Position numbers and translations under genes: made by a program. From contig WGML01000002.1 of assembly GCA_016125045.1 (NCBI GenBank), positions 248,001 to 312,000 on the forward strand: 64,000 nt of DNA, read 5' to 3'. Under the pieces are notes generated by a model. The model did no database searches. It worked only from the letters and a program-made list of their open reading frames with translations, and was not told the DNA's origin. Shown here one piece after another: positions 45,247 to 54,666 of the stretch (position 1 is the first letter of the stretch; every line of letters begins with the position of its first letter). This DNA is from a bacterium (GTDB lineage: Bacteria > Pseudomonadota > Alphaproteobacteria > Caulobacterales > Hyphomonadaceae).

Positions 45247-47361
45247 TCAGACAGTTCCCGCCGAGCGCAGGCGCGCCCGCGGATGGATTTCGTTCTGCGA
45301 CATGACGGTGGTCTGCGGACGGAAGCGCTCGACCAGCGTGCGGACGTAGGGCCGGACGGTCGCGGACGTGAGCAGCACGGGGGCGTCGCCGCGCTGGGCC
45401 GCCTGTTCGAACGCCGAGCGAAGATCCGCGACGAAGGCGTGCAGCCTTGAAGGTTCGAGCGCGAGCTGGCGGTCCGCGCCCGAGCCGATGAGGGCCTCCG
45501 CGAAGGTTTCCTCCCACTCGGGAGAGAGCGCGACGACGGGAAGGGCGCCCGATCCGTCGACATTGGCGTTGCAGAGCTGGCGGGCGAGACGGGCGCGCAC
45601 GTATTCGGTGACGGCGAGCAGGTCGGTGGAGGAGGACGAGGCCTCCGCCACGGCCTCGAGGATGGTCGAGAAGTCGCGGACCGAGACCCGCTCGCGCAAC
45701 AGGTTCTGCAGCACGCGCTGAATGCCGGAGACGGTGATGTGGCCGGGCGTGATGTCGTCCACGAGGGCGCGCTGCGGCTTGGGAAGTTCGTCGACGAGTC
45801 CCTTCACCGAGGCGTAGCTGAGCAGCTCCGCCATGTTCTCCTTGACGATTTCGGTGAAGTGGGTGGTGAGCACCGTCGCCGCATCGACGAGGGTGTAGCC
45901 TGACACCGCTGCCTCCTCCTTCAACGCGTCGTCGATCCAGACCGCTGGCAGGCCGAAGACCGGCTCCGACACTCGTTCGCCGGAGAGCGGCGGGGCGCGA
46001 CCGGTGGCGTCCATGGCGAGGTGGAGCTGCGGGCGGAGCGCGCCGCGACCGGCGACAACCTCCTTGACGAGGATGCGGTACTCCTCCGAGGGGAGTTCGA
46101 GATTGTCGATGATGCGCACCTGCGGCGCGACAAAGCCGAACTCGGCGGCGAGCTGGCGGCGGACCGCCTTCACCTGATCCGTCAGCTTGCGGCCCTGCGT
46201 CTCGTTGATGAAGCCCAGAAGTCCGAAGCCGAGTTCGATCTTCAGTTCGTCCACCGCGAGGCTTTCGCTGATCGGCGGTTCGCCGGCGGCGGGCTTGAAG
46301 TCCTTGCGGATTTGCTCGCGCTCGGCCTCGTCGTCCTTCGCCTGCTGGAGCTTGAACCCGCGCCACGCCCAGTAGCCGGCGCCGCCGGCGAGGGCGAAGA
46401 AGGGGATCATCGGCATGCCGGGGAGGAGGCCGGCGACCAGCGCCGCGCCGCCGACCATCGACAGGCTGCGGGGGTTGGTGAAGAGCTGCACGCCGATCGC
46501 CTTGTCGGCCGCGCCGTCGACGCCCGCCTTCGAGACCAGCAGGCCGGCGGCGATGGAGACGATCAGCGCCGGAATCTGCGACACGAGCCCGTCGCCGACG
46601 GTGAGGGTAGTGTAGACGTTCGCCGCCTCGGAGAAGGGCAGCCCCTCCTGCGCGACGCCGATGACCATGCCGCCGATGACGTTGATGAAGGTGATGAGGA
46701 GGCCGGCGACGGCGTCGCCGCGCACGAATTTCGACGAACCGTCCATCGCGCCGTAGAAATTGCTCTCGCCCTCTAGCTCCTTGCGTCGCGCGCGCGCCTC
46801 GGTCTCGTCGATGAGACCGGCGGAGAGATCGGCGTCGATCGCCATCTGCTTGCCGGGCATGGCGTCGAGGGTGAAGCGGGCGGCGACTTCCGCGATCCGG
46901 CCCGAGCCCTTGGTGATGACGACGAAGTTGACGATGACGAGGATGGCGAACACGACGACGCCGATCACGAAATTGCCCTGCATCACGAAGTGACCGAACG
47001 TCGCGATGATGTCGCCGGCGGCGCGCTCGCCCTCGTGACCATTGGCGAGAATGAGGCGGGTCGTCGCGATGTTGAGCGCGAGGCGCAGGAGCGTCGCCAT
47101 CAGCAGCACCGCGGGGAAGGCTGAAAACTCGAGCGGCTTCTTGATCAGCAGCGAGGTCATCAGGATGAGGACCGACAGCGTGATCGAGATCGCGAGCAGG
47201 AAATCGAGCAGCACAGCCGGAATCGGGACGATGAGCATGATGACGAGCGCCAGAACGCCGACGCCGAGCGCATACTCGCCGCGCACCAGCATGCGGGGAA
47301 TGGCGTTCCAGTCGAACCCGCCAGGGCCGATCGAAGGTGCGAGGCCAGGGGACTGCGCCAT
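45247..47361 (-). CDS. flhA: Flagellar export gate protein FlhA
   Basis: A 704-residue FlhA with the family length. Eight N-terminal membrane segments (LGVGVLALVIMLIVPIPAVLLDFLLAISI onwards) with the FHIPEP-type loop ALRLALNIATTRLIL region and GFGHFVMQGN block, then a large cytoplasmic domain that binds export substrates (NLELPSEEYRILVKEVVAGRG, VVTHFTEIVKEN-like). It forms the nonameric ring of the flagellar type III export gate. It starts 3 bases after the flbD stop, so it belongs to the fliF transcript. Confidence 0.97.
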   Translation of the reverse strand: MAQSPGLAPSIGPGGFDWNAIPRMLVRGEYALGVGVLALVIMLIVPIPAVLLDFLLAISITLSVLILMTSLLIKKPLEFSAFPAVLLMATLLRLALNIATTRLILANGHEGERAAGDIIATFGHFVMQGNFVIGVVVFAILVIVNFVVITKGSGRIAEVAARFTLDAMPGKQMAIDADLSAGLIDETEARARRKELEGESNFYGAMDGSSKFVRGDAVAGLLITFINVIGGMVIGVAQEGLPFSEAANVYTTLTVGDGLVSQIPALIVSIAAGLLVSKAGVDGAADKAIGVQLFTNPRSLSMVGGAALVAGLLPGMPMIPFFALAGGAGYWAWRGFKLQQAKDDEAEREQIRKDFKPAAGEPPISESLAVDELKIELGFGLLGFINETQGRKLTDQVKAVRRQLAAEFGFVAPQVRIIDNLELPSEEYRILVKEVVAGRGALRPQLHLAMDATGRAPPLSGERVSEPVFGLPAVWIDDALKEEAAVSGYTLVDAATVLTTHFTEIVKENMAELLSYASVKGLVDELPKPQRALVDDITPGHITVSGIQRVLQNLLRERVSVRDFSTILEAVAEASSSSTDLLAVTEYVRARLARQLCNANVDGSGALPVVALSPEWEETFAEALIGSGADRQLALEPSRLHAFVADLRSAFEQAAQRGDAPVLLTSATVRPYVRTLVERFRPQTTVMSQNEIHPRARLRSAGTV

Positions 47362-47364
47362 GAC

Positions 47365-48750
47365 CTAGCCCGCCGCCCGCAGGTCGCCGCGCGTTTCCCC
47401 GGGAGCGGCGATCTCGACGCCGGCGTCCGTGTAGGCGCGCAGCTTGTTGCGAAGCGTCCGGATCGAGATGCCGAGAATGTTGGCGGCGTGCGTGCGGTTG
47501 CCGAGGCAGTGATCGAGGGTGGAGAGGATGAGTTCCTGCTCGACCTCGGCGACCGTCTGGCCGACGCGGAAGCCCGCAAGTCCGTTGATCGCGCCGCGCG
47601 CCGCGAGCAGGGCGCGCTCCGCAGCCGCGTCATGGCCGGCGAGGGCGGGGCGGCCGTCGGGCGCGCGCAGGTCCTGCTCTGAGATTTCCTCGCCGCGCGC
47701 GAGGATCACCGCGCGGTGCATGGTGTTTTCCAGCTCGCGCACATTGCCCGGCCAGGACGCCGAACGGATCCGGTCCCGGGCGGCGGGCGACAGCCGGCGC
47801 GGCGTGAGGCCGTTGGCGTCGGAATACTTGGCGATGAAATGGTCGGCGAGCGCGGAGATGTCGTCCGGACGCTCCCGCAGCGGCGGAATCGCGAGCGTCA
47901 TCACGTTCAGCCGGTAGAAGAGGTCCTCCCGAAACTCGCCGTCGCGCACGGCGGCCTCAAGGTTCCGGTTGGAGGTCGCGATCAGGCGGATGTCCACGCG
48001 CACGGGCTTCGAGCCGCCGACGCGGTCGATCTCGCGCTCCTGAATGGCGCGCAGGAGCTTGGCCTGGAGCCGGATGTCCATTTCCGAGATTTCATCGAGC
48101 AGGAGCGTTCCCCCATCGGCCTCCTCGAACTTGCCGATGCGCCGGGCGATGGCGCCGGTGAACGCGCCGCGCTCGTGGCCGAACAGCTCGCTCTCGAGCA
48201 GGTTTTCCGGGATCGCCGCGCAATTGACAGAGATGAAGGGCGCCTCGGCGCGTTTCGACTTGCGGTGGACATAGCGGGCGAGAACTTCCTTGCCGACGCC
48301 GCTCTCTCCGGTGATCAGGATCGAGGCCTCAGATGGCGCGATCTGGTCCGCGAGGCGGCCGAGCGCGATCATCGCCGCGTCGCGCATGATCATCGGCCGG
48401 TCGTCGTCGGACACCGCGGCGAGAACCGCGGCGATGAGTTCAGGATCGGGCGGCAGGGGAATGAATTCGCGCGCACCCTGACGGATCGCGGCGGCGGCGG
48501 CGTCCGGCGTTGCACCGATCCCGCAGGCGACGACCGGCGCGCAGATGCGTTCGCGGTCCATGGCGGCGATCAGGCCGGCGATGTCCTCGCCGACATCGAT
48601 CATGATGAGGTCCGCCCCGCGCCCTCCGCGCAGCAGGTCCATCGCCGCTGACGTGTTCGGCGACTGCACAACGCGCGCGCCGCGATCGAAGGCGATCTTC
48701 GAAGCGGCCGAGAGCTGCCCGGCGAGGTTTCCGATGATCAGTAGTCGCAT
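47365..48750 (-). CDS. flbD: Sigma-54 activator FlbD, flagellar hierarchy regulator
   Basis: A 461-residue NtrC-type activator. The receiver (1-115) keeps Asp52 (IMIDVG) but has no acidic pair in strand 1 (LLIIGNLAG), as expected for a FlbD-like receiver that is not controlled in the usual way. The AAA+ domain has Walker A GESGVGKE and the sigma-54 contact loop GAFTGA (195-200). A Fis-type helix-turn-helix closes the protein ([21 protein letters not shown]). In Caulobacter FlbD activates sigma-54 hook and flagellin genes and represses fliF. The ATG at 48750 has GGAG 8 bases upstream. Likely targets in this window are the fliK and flgK promoters. Confidence 0.92.
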   Translation of the reverse strand: MRLLIIGNLAGQLSAASKIAFDRGARVVQSPNTSAAMDLLRGGRGADLIMIDVGEDIAGLIAAMDRERICAPVVACGIGATPDAAAAAIRQGAREFIPLPPDPELIAAVLAAVSDDDRPMIMRDAAMIALGRLADQIAPSEASILITGESGVGKEVLARYVHRKSKRAEAPFISVNCAAIPENLLESELFGHERGAFTGAIARRIGKFEEADGGTLLLDEISEMDIRLQAKLLRAIQEREIDRVGGSKPVRVDIRLIATSNRNLEAAVRDGEFREDLFYRLNVMTLAIPPLRERPDDISALADHFIAKYSDANGLTPRRLSPAARDRIRSASWPGNVRELENTMHRAVILARGEEISEQDLRAPDGRPALAGHDAAAERALLAARGAINGLAGFRVGQTVAEVEQELILSTLDHCLGNRTHAANILGISIRTLRNKLRAYTDAGVEIAAPGETRGDLRAAG

Positions 48751-48799
48751 CACAGGGTCTCCGGGGCGGCCGGGGGAAAGTGCGGACGGGCGGCGCGGG

Positions 48800-49144
48800 T
48801 CATGAGCCGGATTCCGACTTCAGGATTTCGGTCATGGTGACGCCCAGCCGGTCGTCGACGACGACCACCTCGCCGCGCGCGATGAGCCGCGAATTCACAT
48901 AGATGTCGATGGCCTCGCCGACGCGGCGATCGAGTTCGAGAACGGAGCCGGGTCCGAGCTGGAGAAGCTGCGCGACCGGCATCGAGGTTCGTCCGATCAC
49001 CGCCTGAATCGAGACGGGCACGTCGAACACCGGCTTCAGGTCGGCGGCGAGCTTGTCGCGCGGTTCGTCGTCCCGGGTGGTCATGCTGCGGCCGGGCTCG
49101 CCCGCGGGGCTGAGCTCCGGAAGCGAAAGGTCATTGTCGCTCAT
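48800..49144 (-). CDS. fliN: Flagellar switch protein FliN
   Basis: A 114-residue FliN. The C-terminal SpoA domain is clear: DVPVSIQAVIGRTSMPVAQLLQLGPGSVLELDRRVGEAIDIYVNSRLIARGEVVVVDDRLGV is the full family pattern (about 39-105). It is part of the C-ring that reverses rotation when CheY-P binds. It begins 12 bases after fliH. fliM is not in the window. Confidence 0.96.
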   Translation of the reverse strand: MSDNDLSLPELSPAGEPGRSMTTRDDEPRDKLAADLKPVFDVPVSIQAVIGRTSMPVAQLLQLGPGSVLELDRRVGEAIDIYVNSRLIARGEVVVVDDRLGVTMTEILKSESGS

Positions 49145-49156
49145 TCTGGTGCTCCG

Positions 49157-49783
49157 TTACGCGGCCTTGAAGATGTCGAGCTGCTGGCTGAGCGGCGAGG
49201 ACGTCGCCCGATCGAGCACCGCCTGAATGACGGCCTCGACCTTGTCGCGGCTGAACTCCGCCGCGCCGTTGTCCCATTCGACCCGCCAGTCGCCAGGCTT
49301 CGCGGCAGGGTTCGCCTCAACGTCGATGCGGTCTGCGAGCTGGCCGCCCTGAAACGCGCTGAGGCGGCTTGCGACCTCGGCCAGATCCTCGGCGCGGACC
49401 GAAACGATGATACGCGGCTTGCCCTTGATGAGACGGATGGCGGCCTCGATCGCCTCGGCGGCGGTCGCCTGACCGCCAGCGTCGAGCGCGGCGCCGGCGA
49501 TCTTGCGCGCGGCGATGAGGGCGAGTTCAGCGGCCTCGCGGCGGAGCACTTCCGAAATGGCGCAGAGCTGGGGCTCGACCGGGGTCAGTTTCGCCGCGAT
49601 CTCGATCAGCGCCGCAGCCCCGCGCTCGCCCGCCTGCAGGGCCGACCGCGCCATCGCCTCGCCGATCATCCGGTCGACCTCGGCGCGCGAGAAATGATTC
49701 TGTCCGGGACCGGACAGAATGTCTCCCGTGGCGGAGAATTCCGTGTCGAAATTGAAGGGTGAGGCGGATTGCGGCTTGCTCAT
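49157..49783 (-). CDS. fliH: Flagellar assembly protein FliH (FlbE)
   Basis: A 208-residue protein with a helical middle part and a C-terminal FliH-type domain (IIVSVRAEDLAEVASRLSAFQGG, WRVEWDNGAAEFSRDKVEAVIQAVLD). In Caulobacter the gene at this position between fliG and fliN is called flbE and encodes the FliH homologue. It holds the export ATPase FliI at the C-ring. One base separates it from the fliG stop. Confidence 0.85.
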   Translation of the reverse strand: MSKPQSASPFNFDTEFSATGDILSGPGQNHFSRAEVDRMIGEAMARSALQAGERGAAALIEIAAKLTPVEPQLCAISEVLRREAAELALIAARKIAGAALDAGGQATAAEAIEAAIRLIKGKPRIIVSVRAEDLAEVASRLSAFQGGQLADRIDVEANPAAKPGDWRVEWDNGAAEFSRDKVEAVIQAVLDRATSSPLSQQLDIFKAA

Positions 49784-49784
49784 G

Positions 49785-50870
49785 TCAGTAGATCAACTCG
49801 TCCTGGCCGCCGCCCTCGGACAGCATGATCTCGCCCTTGTCGGCGAGGTTTTTCGTGATCTGCACCATCTCCTGCTGTGCCACGTCCACGTCGCGCAGCT
49901 TGACCGGACCCATGGCGGCCATCTCCTCGCGCATCATCTTGGCGGCGCGCTCTGACATGTTGGACATGAAGAGGTTGCGCATGTCGTCGTTCGCACCCTT
50001 CAGCGCGAGCGACAGCCGCTCCTTCGGCACGTTGCGCAGGAGGGTCTGGATCGCCGCGGGGTCGAGTTTCGCAAGGTCGTCGAAGACGAACATCAGGGCG
50101 CGGATGCGGTCGGCGGATTCCTTGTTCTTCTCTTCAAGGAGGGAGACGAACTTGCCCTCGGTCTGGCGATCGAAATTGTTGAAGATGGTGGCCATCAGCT
50201 CATGGCTGTCGCGCTTCGATGTACGCGCGAGGTTGGTCATGAATTCCTGCTTCAGCGTCGCCTCGATCTTGTCGAGGATGTCGCGCTGGACCGGCTCCAT
50301 GCGCAGCATCCGCTGGATGCACTCGATGGCGAAGGATTCCGGCAGCGCCTGGAGCACGCGCGAAGCGTGTTCCGGGCGGACCTTGGAGAGGATGACGGCG
50401 ACGGTCTGCGGGTATTCGTTCTTCAGATAGTTGGCGAGCACCGTCTCGTTCACATTGCCGAGCTTGTCCCACATCGTGCGGCCGGCGGGGCCGCGGATTT
50501 CCTCCATCAGCCCGTCGACCTTTTCCTTCGGCAGGAACTGGGCGAGCAGGCGGTAGGTGTGTTCATATGTTCCGGTGACCGCGCCCGTCGCCGAGAAGCG
50601 CGACACGAAATCCTTGATGAGGAACTCGACAACCTCCGCCCGGACGACGCCGAGGTTGGACATTGCCTGAGAGATTTCGCGGAGTTCGTCCTCGTCGAGT
50701 TTTTCCCAGACGACCTTTGACTCCTCTCCGAGCGCCAGCAGCAGGATCGCGGCCTTCTCCGACCCGTGCATCTCCTTCATCGTGGAGACGAGTTCCATCA
50801 TGCGACGCGCTTCGGCGCTCGCCTCCGGATCGGGGACGCCGCCTGGGCCGAGGGCGGACGACACGCTCAT
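49785..50870 (-). CDS. fliG: Flagellar motor switch protein FliG
   Basis: A 361-residue FliG. N-terminal domain [23 protein letters not shown], middle domain with the EHPQ-like patch ([28 protein letters not shown]), and the C-terminal torque domain with the charged helix ([37 protein letters not shown]). It couples stator movement to the MS ring. The ATG at 50870 overlaps the fliF stop (ATGA), so the two are translationally coupled. Confidence 0.97.
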   Translation of the reverse strand: MSVSSALGPGGVPDPEASAEARRMMELVSTMKEMHGSEKAAILLLALGEESKVVWEKLDEDELREISQAMSNLGVVRAEVVEFLIKDFVSRFSATGAVTGTYEHTYRLLAQFLPKEKVDGLMEEIRGPAGRTMWDKLGNVNETVLANYLKNEYPQTVAVILSKVRPEHASRVLQALPESFAIECIQRMLRMEPVQRDILDKIEATLKQEFMTNLARTSKRDSHELMATIFNNFDRQTEGKFVSLLEEKNKESADRIRALMFVFDDLAKLDPAAIQTLLRNVPKERLSLALKGANDDMRNLFMSNMSERAAKMMREEMAAMGPVKLRDVDVAQQEMVQITKNLADKGEIMLSEGGGQDELIY

Positions 50871-52546
50871 GCGGCGTTCTCGGCTCCGTCCTTGGCCATC
50901 CACTCACGGATGATGGTCATGGACTCTTCCGGGTGGGCGCTCACGACCTCCGAGATCTTGCGGATCGAGGAGGCGCGCACCTGTCCCGTGATCCGGGCGA
51001 CGTCGATGCCGTCGGGACCCGCGCCTGCATCGTTGGGGGCGTCGGCAAAGCCTTCGCCCTCGCGCCGCGCACCGTTGGACGGGATGACGAGGTTGCGGGA
51101 GGCGGCGCCCAGCGCCTCGGCGCCGGTCTCGCCATCCTCCGGCTTGGACATCAGCCCCTTGGTCAGCGGCCGCAGGACAAAGATGATCAGCGCGAGCGCG
51201 GTGAGCAGAAGCGCGCCGACTTCGGCGCCGCGGATGATATCGAACTTGTCGAAGTCGAAGGCGCCCGGAGCCTCGGCCCCCTCCATCGACACGTCCGGTC
51301 GGATGAACGACAGATTGACGACCTCCACCGTGTCGCCGCGGGCCTCATCGAACCCGACCGCCGACTTCACGAGGGCGGTGATGCGCTCCAGTTCTTCGGG
51401 CGCCCGCGCGGAGAAGGTGGCGGCGCCGTCCTCTCCGTTGACGCGCTGATCGTCGACCGCGACCGCGACGGAGAGGCGCTTGATGCGTCCGCCCTCGACG
51501 ATTTCGGTGCGGGTGTTCTTGGAAATTTCGTAGTTGATCCGCTCTTCGGTGCGGGTCTGTGTGTTCTGGCTTGAGCTGCGCGGATCGGCCGCCGCCGGCT
51601 CCCCGTCCGGGACATTGTTCGCGACGGTGGTTTCGCCCGCGGGCTCGCTCGATGTCTCGTTGGACGAATCCTCGACCGTGTCAGACGATCGCACGACGCG
51701 GCCGTCCGGATCGAATGTCTCGGCGCTCTGGGTGATGCGGTTGAAGTCGACGTCCGCGGACACCTGGACGCGCGCCGCGCCGGGGCCGGTCACGCTCTCG
51801 ACGATCTCCAGGACCATCTGGCGGTAGCGTTCCTCAAGAGCGGTTCGGCGCTCGTCGGCGTTCGACCCGCCGAACCCCTCGTCCTCGTTTTCCGCGCCGG
51901 CCGCGAGCAGGCGGCCGCGATCGTCGAGCACGCTGATGCGCTCGATCATCATGCCGGGAACCGCACCCGCAACGAGGTTGCGGACGGCGCGCACCTGTCC
52001 GGACGACAGGCCTTGTCCGTTCACGGACAGGACCACGGATGCCGAGGGTTTCTGGCTGTCGCGCTCGAACAGCCGGCGTTCCGGCAGGACGAGGTGCACG
52101 CGCGCGGCGCGGACCATGTCGAGCGATGACACGGTGCGGGCGAGCTCGCCCTCCAGCGCCCGAACGCGGTTGATGTTCTGGACGAACGCCGTCTGGCCGA
52201 GGGCGGATGACTTGTCGAAAATCTCGTAGCCGACGCCGCCGCGTGTGGGCAGGCCCTCCTCGGCGAGCATCATGCGCGCATCGAGCACGCTTCCCCGGTC
52301 GACAAATATGGCCGAGCCGTCGCCCTGGATCTCGTAGCGGATGTTGGCCTGGTCGAGCTTGCCGGCGATCTCGGTCGCCTCGGCCAAATCGAGACCGGAG
52401 TAGAGCAGCGCGGTGCGGCCCTGATCCCCCTGCAGCATGATCACGCCAAGGCCGCCGCCGACAAGCGCGGTCACGGCGAGCGCGCCTGCGACCCGCATCC
52501 GCCCAGACTTTGCGAGATTGGCGATAAAGTCCGATCGTTCAGCCAT
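50867..52546 (-). CDS. fliF: Flagellar MS-ring protein FliF
   Basis: A 559-residue FliF. Membrane segment near 20-40 ([20 protein letters not shown]), the YscJ-type ring-building domains ([38 protein letters not shown]), a disordered loop (about 295-345), a second membrane segment ([19 protein letters not shown]) and a cytoplasmic tail for FliG. It is the first gene of an eight-gene operon fliF-fliG-fliH-fliN-flbD-flhA-flhF-flhG. Its leader holds a near-consensus CtrA box and a large inverted repeat. Confidence 0.97.
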   Translation of the reverse strand: MAERSDFIANLAKSGRMRVAGALAVTALVGGGLGVIMLQGDQGRTALLYSGLDLAEATEIAGKLDQANIRYEIQGDGSAIFVDRGSVLDARMMLAEEGLPTRGGVGYEIFDKSSALGQTAFVQNINRVRALEGELARTVSSLDMVRAARVHLVLPERRLFERDSQKPSASVVLSVNGQGLSSGQVRAVRNLVAGAVPGMMIERISVLDDRGRLLAAGAENEDEGFGGSNADERRTALEERYRQMVLEIVESVTGPGAARVQVSADVDFNRITQSAETFDPDGRVVRSSDTVEDSSNETSSEPAGETTVANNVPDGEPAAADPRSSSQNTQTRTEERINYEISKNTRTEIVEGGRIKRLSVAVAVDDQRVNGEDGAATFSARAPEELERITALVKSAVGFDEARGDTVEVVNLSFIRPDVSMEGAEAPGAFDFDKFDIIRGAEVGALLLTALALIIFVLRPLTKGLMSKPEDGETGAEALGAASRNLVIPSNGARREGEGFADAPNDAGAGPDGIDVARITGQVRASSIRKISEVVSAHPEESMTIIREWMAKDGAENAA

Positions 52547-52556
52547 CGGCGCCCGA

Positions 52557-52594
52557 AAATTCCTGCCTATCGAGTTTCAACTCGGCAGGAATTT
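52557..52594 (-). promoter_or_regulatory. Large inverted repeat in the fliF leader
   Basis: A perfect 11-bp inverted repeat, AAATTCCTGCC (52557-52567) and GGCAGGAATTT (52584-52594), with a 16-base spacer that itself contains GAGTT/AACTC. It lies 11-48 bases before the fliF ATG. It could be a protein-binding site (in Caulobacter FlbD represses fliF from a site near the start) or an RNA hairpin over the ribosome site, which is otherwise poor. Confidence 0.6.
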
Positions 52595-52606
52595 CCCAGT
52601 AGCCTG

Positions 52607-52621
52607 TAAATGACCTCTTAA
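52607..52621 (-). promoter_or_regulatory. Near-consensus CtrA box upstream of fliF
   Basis: On the minus strand TTAA-N7-TTTAC, against the Caulobacter CtrA consensus TTAA-N7-TTAAC: one mismatch. It lies 61-75 bases before the fliF ATG, suited to control a class II flagellar operon. Confidence 0.6.
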
Positions 52622-52652
52622 CGCCGGATGCGTTGCGGCGGGGCGCGCGGCG

Positions 52653-52922
52653 TCAGCGGTAGGACTGAAGCCGTGTCGCGCGCAGCCCCTTCACTCCGAA
52701 GCGGTCATAGAGCCGTTCCCAGCCGGCGTATTCCTCAACGGAAAGCTCATAGCGCCGCAGCGCGTCGTCGACCGTGAGAAGTCCGCCGCGCACGGCGGCG
52801 ACGACTTCGGCCTTGCGGCGTGTGACCCAGCGCTGGACGCCGGGAGGGGGAAGGTCGTTCAGGGTGAGGGCGCGTCCGTCCGGTCCTTCGACGGCGGCGT
52901 CCTTGGCGCGTTGGTTGAGCAT
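52653..52922 (-). CDS. sciP: CtrA inhibitory protein SciP (DUF1153)
   Basis: An 89-residue helix-turn-helix protein. The core GRALTLNDLPPPGVQRWVTRRKAEVVAAVRGGLLTVDDALRRYELSVEEYAGWERLYDRFGVKGLRATRLQSYR in total is the SciP pattern. In Caulobacter SciP binds CtrA and stops it recruiting RNA polymerase. The ATG at 52922 has AGAGG 8 bases upstream; the longer frame to 53045 crosses the terminator hairpin. It lies between the fliF leader and the flgE terminator on the same strand, so it could read into fliF. Confidence 0.93.
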   Translation of the reverse strand: MLNQRAKDAAVEGPDGRALTLNDLPPPGVQRWVTRRKAEVVAAVRGGLLTVDDALRRYELSVEEYAGWERLYDRFGVKGLRATRLQSYR

Positions 52923-53020
52923 GGTCGTACCTCTGTCGGGTCTGGTCTGGAGGGGACCATAGCGCAGGCCGTTTAAGGTCAGGCTCATGCCGGGAAGACG
53001 GTTTGCTTGAAAATTGATCC

Positions 53021-53059
53021 AAAAAACAAAAGCCCCGGCGACCATTTGGTCGCCGGGGC
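53021..53059 (-). terminator. Strong intrinsic terminator after flgE
   Basis: A perfect 13-bp stem (53032-53044 with 53047-53059, GCCCCGGCGACCA/TGGTCGCCGGGGC) followed on the minus strand by a run TTTTGTTTTTT (53031-53021). It lies 46 bases past the flgE stop and insulates sciP and the fliF operon from hook-gene transcription. Confidence 0.92.
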
Positions 53060-53104
53060 CGAGGCGCGCGTCGCGGATGGTGATCTGCGACGGAGGAGAG
53101 ACCG

Positions 53105-54466
53105 TCAGCGCTTCAGTCGAATGAGCTCTTCCAGCATCTCGTCGGCGGTGGTGATGATCTTCGACGAGGCGGAGTAGGCGCGCTGGGTGATGATGAGCGA
53201 GGAGAATTCCTCGGCGAGGTCCACCGTCGAGCTTTCGAGCGCGCGGGGCTGGATCTGGCCGGCGCCGGCGATTCCCGCGCCCTTCATGTTGAGAACGCCG
53301 GTGCCGGGTCCCGGCCGGTAGACGCCTTCCTGCTCGGCGATCAGGCCGTTCACGTTCGCGAAGGTCGCGATCGGGATCTGGTAGATCTGGCGCGACAGGC
53401 CGTTGGTGAAGATCGCGGTGACGAAACCCTCGTCGTCGATCTCGACCGCCGAGAGAGAGCCGAACCCCGTGCCGTCGACCTGCGAGGTGGCGAGGATTGA
53501 CGGGCTTTCATACTGGGTGAGGCCGCCCGGCGAATTCGGACCGCCGATGTCGAGTGTGACGGTCTGGGTTGCGAGCCCCTCGGAGGCCGACCATTGGGGC
53601 CCCGCGCCGACGCCGTTCTGGCTGATGGTGAAGGTCGAGGGCAGGGTGGAGTTCGCGATGTCGATCTGGCCGAAGGGCGTGAACCGGACGATGCCCGCCG
53701 CCACCTGGCCGTCGACGAGGCCGCCGCCGGGAACCACTTCCCCGCTCGGCAGGTGAAGTTCCGCGTACCAGGAATTCGCGCCCTGCTTGAGGAAGGACAT
53801 GTTGAGGGTGTGAAGCCCGCCTTGCGAATCGTAGACCTGCAGCGTCGTCTGGAAGTCCGGGGTCACCGCGCCGGACGCCATGTTGTTGGTGGCGGCGTTG
53901 TAGGTCGCCGCGCTCGTGGACACGATCTGCGACGCGTCAAGATTGGCCGAAAGGCTGAGGCGGGATGACGCCTGCGCGCCTCCGGCGATGCCCGAGACGC
54001 GGATCGGCCGAAGCGCGGTGAGGTCTGTCGGGTTCACATTGACCGCCCCGGTCTCGTCGACCTGCCAGCCTTGCAGATAGTGGCCGCCGACATTGCGCAG
54101 GTAGCCGTCGGAGTCGGCTGAGAAGGCGCCGGCGCGGGTGTAGAGGTAGGGATCCAGCGAATTGGCTTCGGCGGCGCGCGGCCGCACGATGAAGAAGCCG
54201 TCGCCGGAGATCGCAAGGTCCGTCGCCTGGCTCGACCCCTGGAGCGCGCCCTGTTCGGCCATCCGGGCGCTGTGCGAGGCGCGAACGCCGCCGGCCGAGT
54301 GCGTGGTCTGCCGGTTCTGGGAGCTGAGGAGCGCCGTGAAGTCGCTGCGCAGGCGTTTGTAGCCGACGGTGTTGACGTTCGCGATATTGTCGGAGATCGC
54401 CGCCAGCGTGCTGGAGTTCGCGCGAAGTCCGGACGCTCCCGCCAGCATGGCCGAATTGATGCTCAT
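53105..54466 (-). CDS. flgE: Flagellar hook protein FlgE
   Basis: A 453-residue hook protein. N-terminal flagellar rod/hook motif (INSAMLAGASGLRANSSTLAAISDNIANVNTVGYKR), middle FlgE domains (QVYDSQGGLHTLNMSFLKQG, DDEGFVTAIFTNGLSRQIYQIPIATFAN) and the C-terminal helix (EEFSSLIITQRAYSASSKIITTADEMLEELIRL). The start at 54466 is set by the N-terminal motif; the longer frame adds 44 unrelated residues. Polymerises to form the hook. Last gene of the fliK-flgD-flgE unit, with a strong terminator behind it. Confidence 0.96.
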   Translation of the reverse strand: MSINSAMLAGASGLRANSSTLAAISDNIANVNTVGYKRLRSDFTALLSSQNRQTTHSAGGVRASHSARMAEQGALQGSSQATDLAISGDGFFIVRPRAAEANSLDPYLYTRAGAFSADSDGYLRNVGGHYLQGWQVDETGAVNVNPTDLTALRPIRVSGIAGGAQASSRLSLSANLDASQIVSTSAATYNAATNNMASGAVTPDFQTTLQVYDSQGGLHTLNMSFLKQGANSWYAELHLPSGEVVPGGGLVDGQVAAGIVRFTPFGQIDIANSTLPSTFTISQNGVGAGPQWSASEGLATQTVTLDIGGPNSPGGLTQYESPSILATSQVDGTGFGSLSAVEIDDEGFVTAIFTNGLSRQIYQIPIATFANVNGLIAEQEGVYRPGPGTGVLNMKGAGIAGAGQIQPRALESSTVDLAEEFSSLIITQRAYSASSKIITTADEMLEELIRLKR

Positions 54467-54504
54467 TGTACGCTTAGCCTTTCCTGCACAAACCTGAAGA
54501 CTGC

Positions 54505-54528
54505 GTCGCTTCCCGGTTTGGGAGCGAC
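54505..54528 (-). other. Hairpin in the flgD-flgE gap
   Basis: GTCGCT(T)CCC / GGG(A)GCGAC forms a 9-bp stem with one bulge in the 200-base gap between flgD and flgE; a second small palindrome CCAGGC-N3-GCCTGG lies at 54564-54578. The gap is long for genes in one operon, so it may hold a further promoter or an RNA control or processing site. No sigma-54 promoter of correct spacing is present. Confidence 0.35.
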
Positions 54529-54666
54529 AAAAGCCGATGACTGCAAAGAGATGGGCCGGCCCGCCAGGCGTCGCCTGGTCAGTCTGCCGGAGCCGCATGT
54601 TGCGGCCTCATGGCGCGGTTCTGCGCCGGCGTCGTGTCTGGTTGCGGCGACGCTGTCAGCCGCGGA

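Noticed and set aside
54541-54590. Possible sigma-54 promoter before flgE
   Set aside because: The best candidate has GG and GC separated by 11 bases, not 10, and the upstream fliK promoter already serves the unit.
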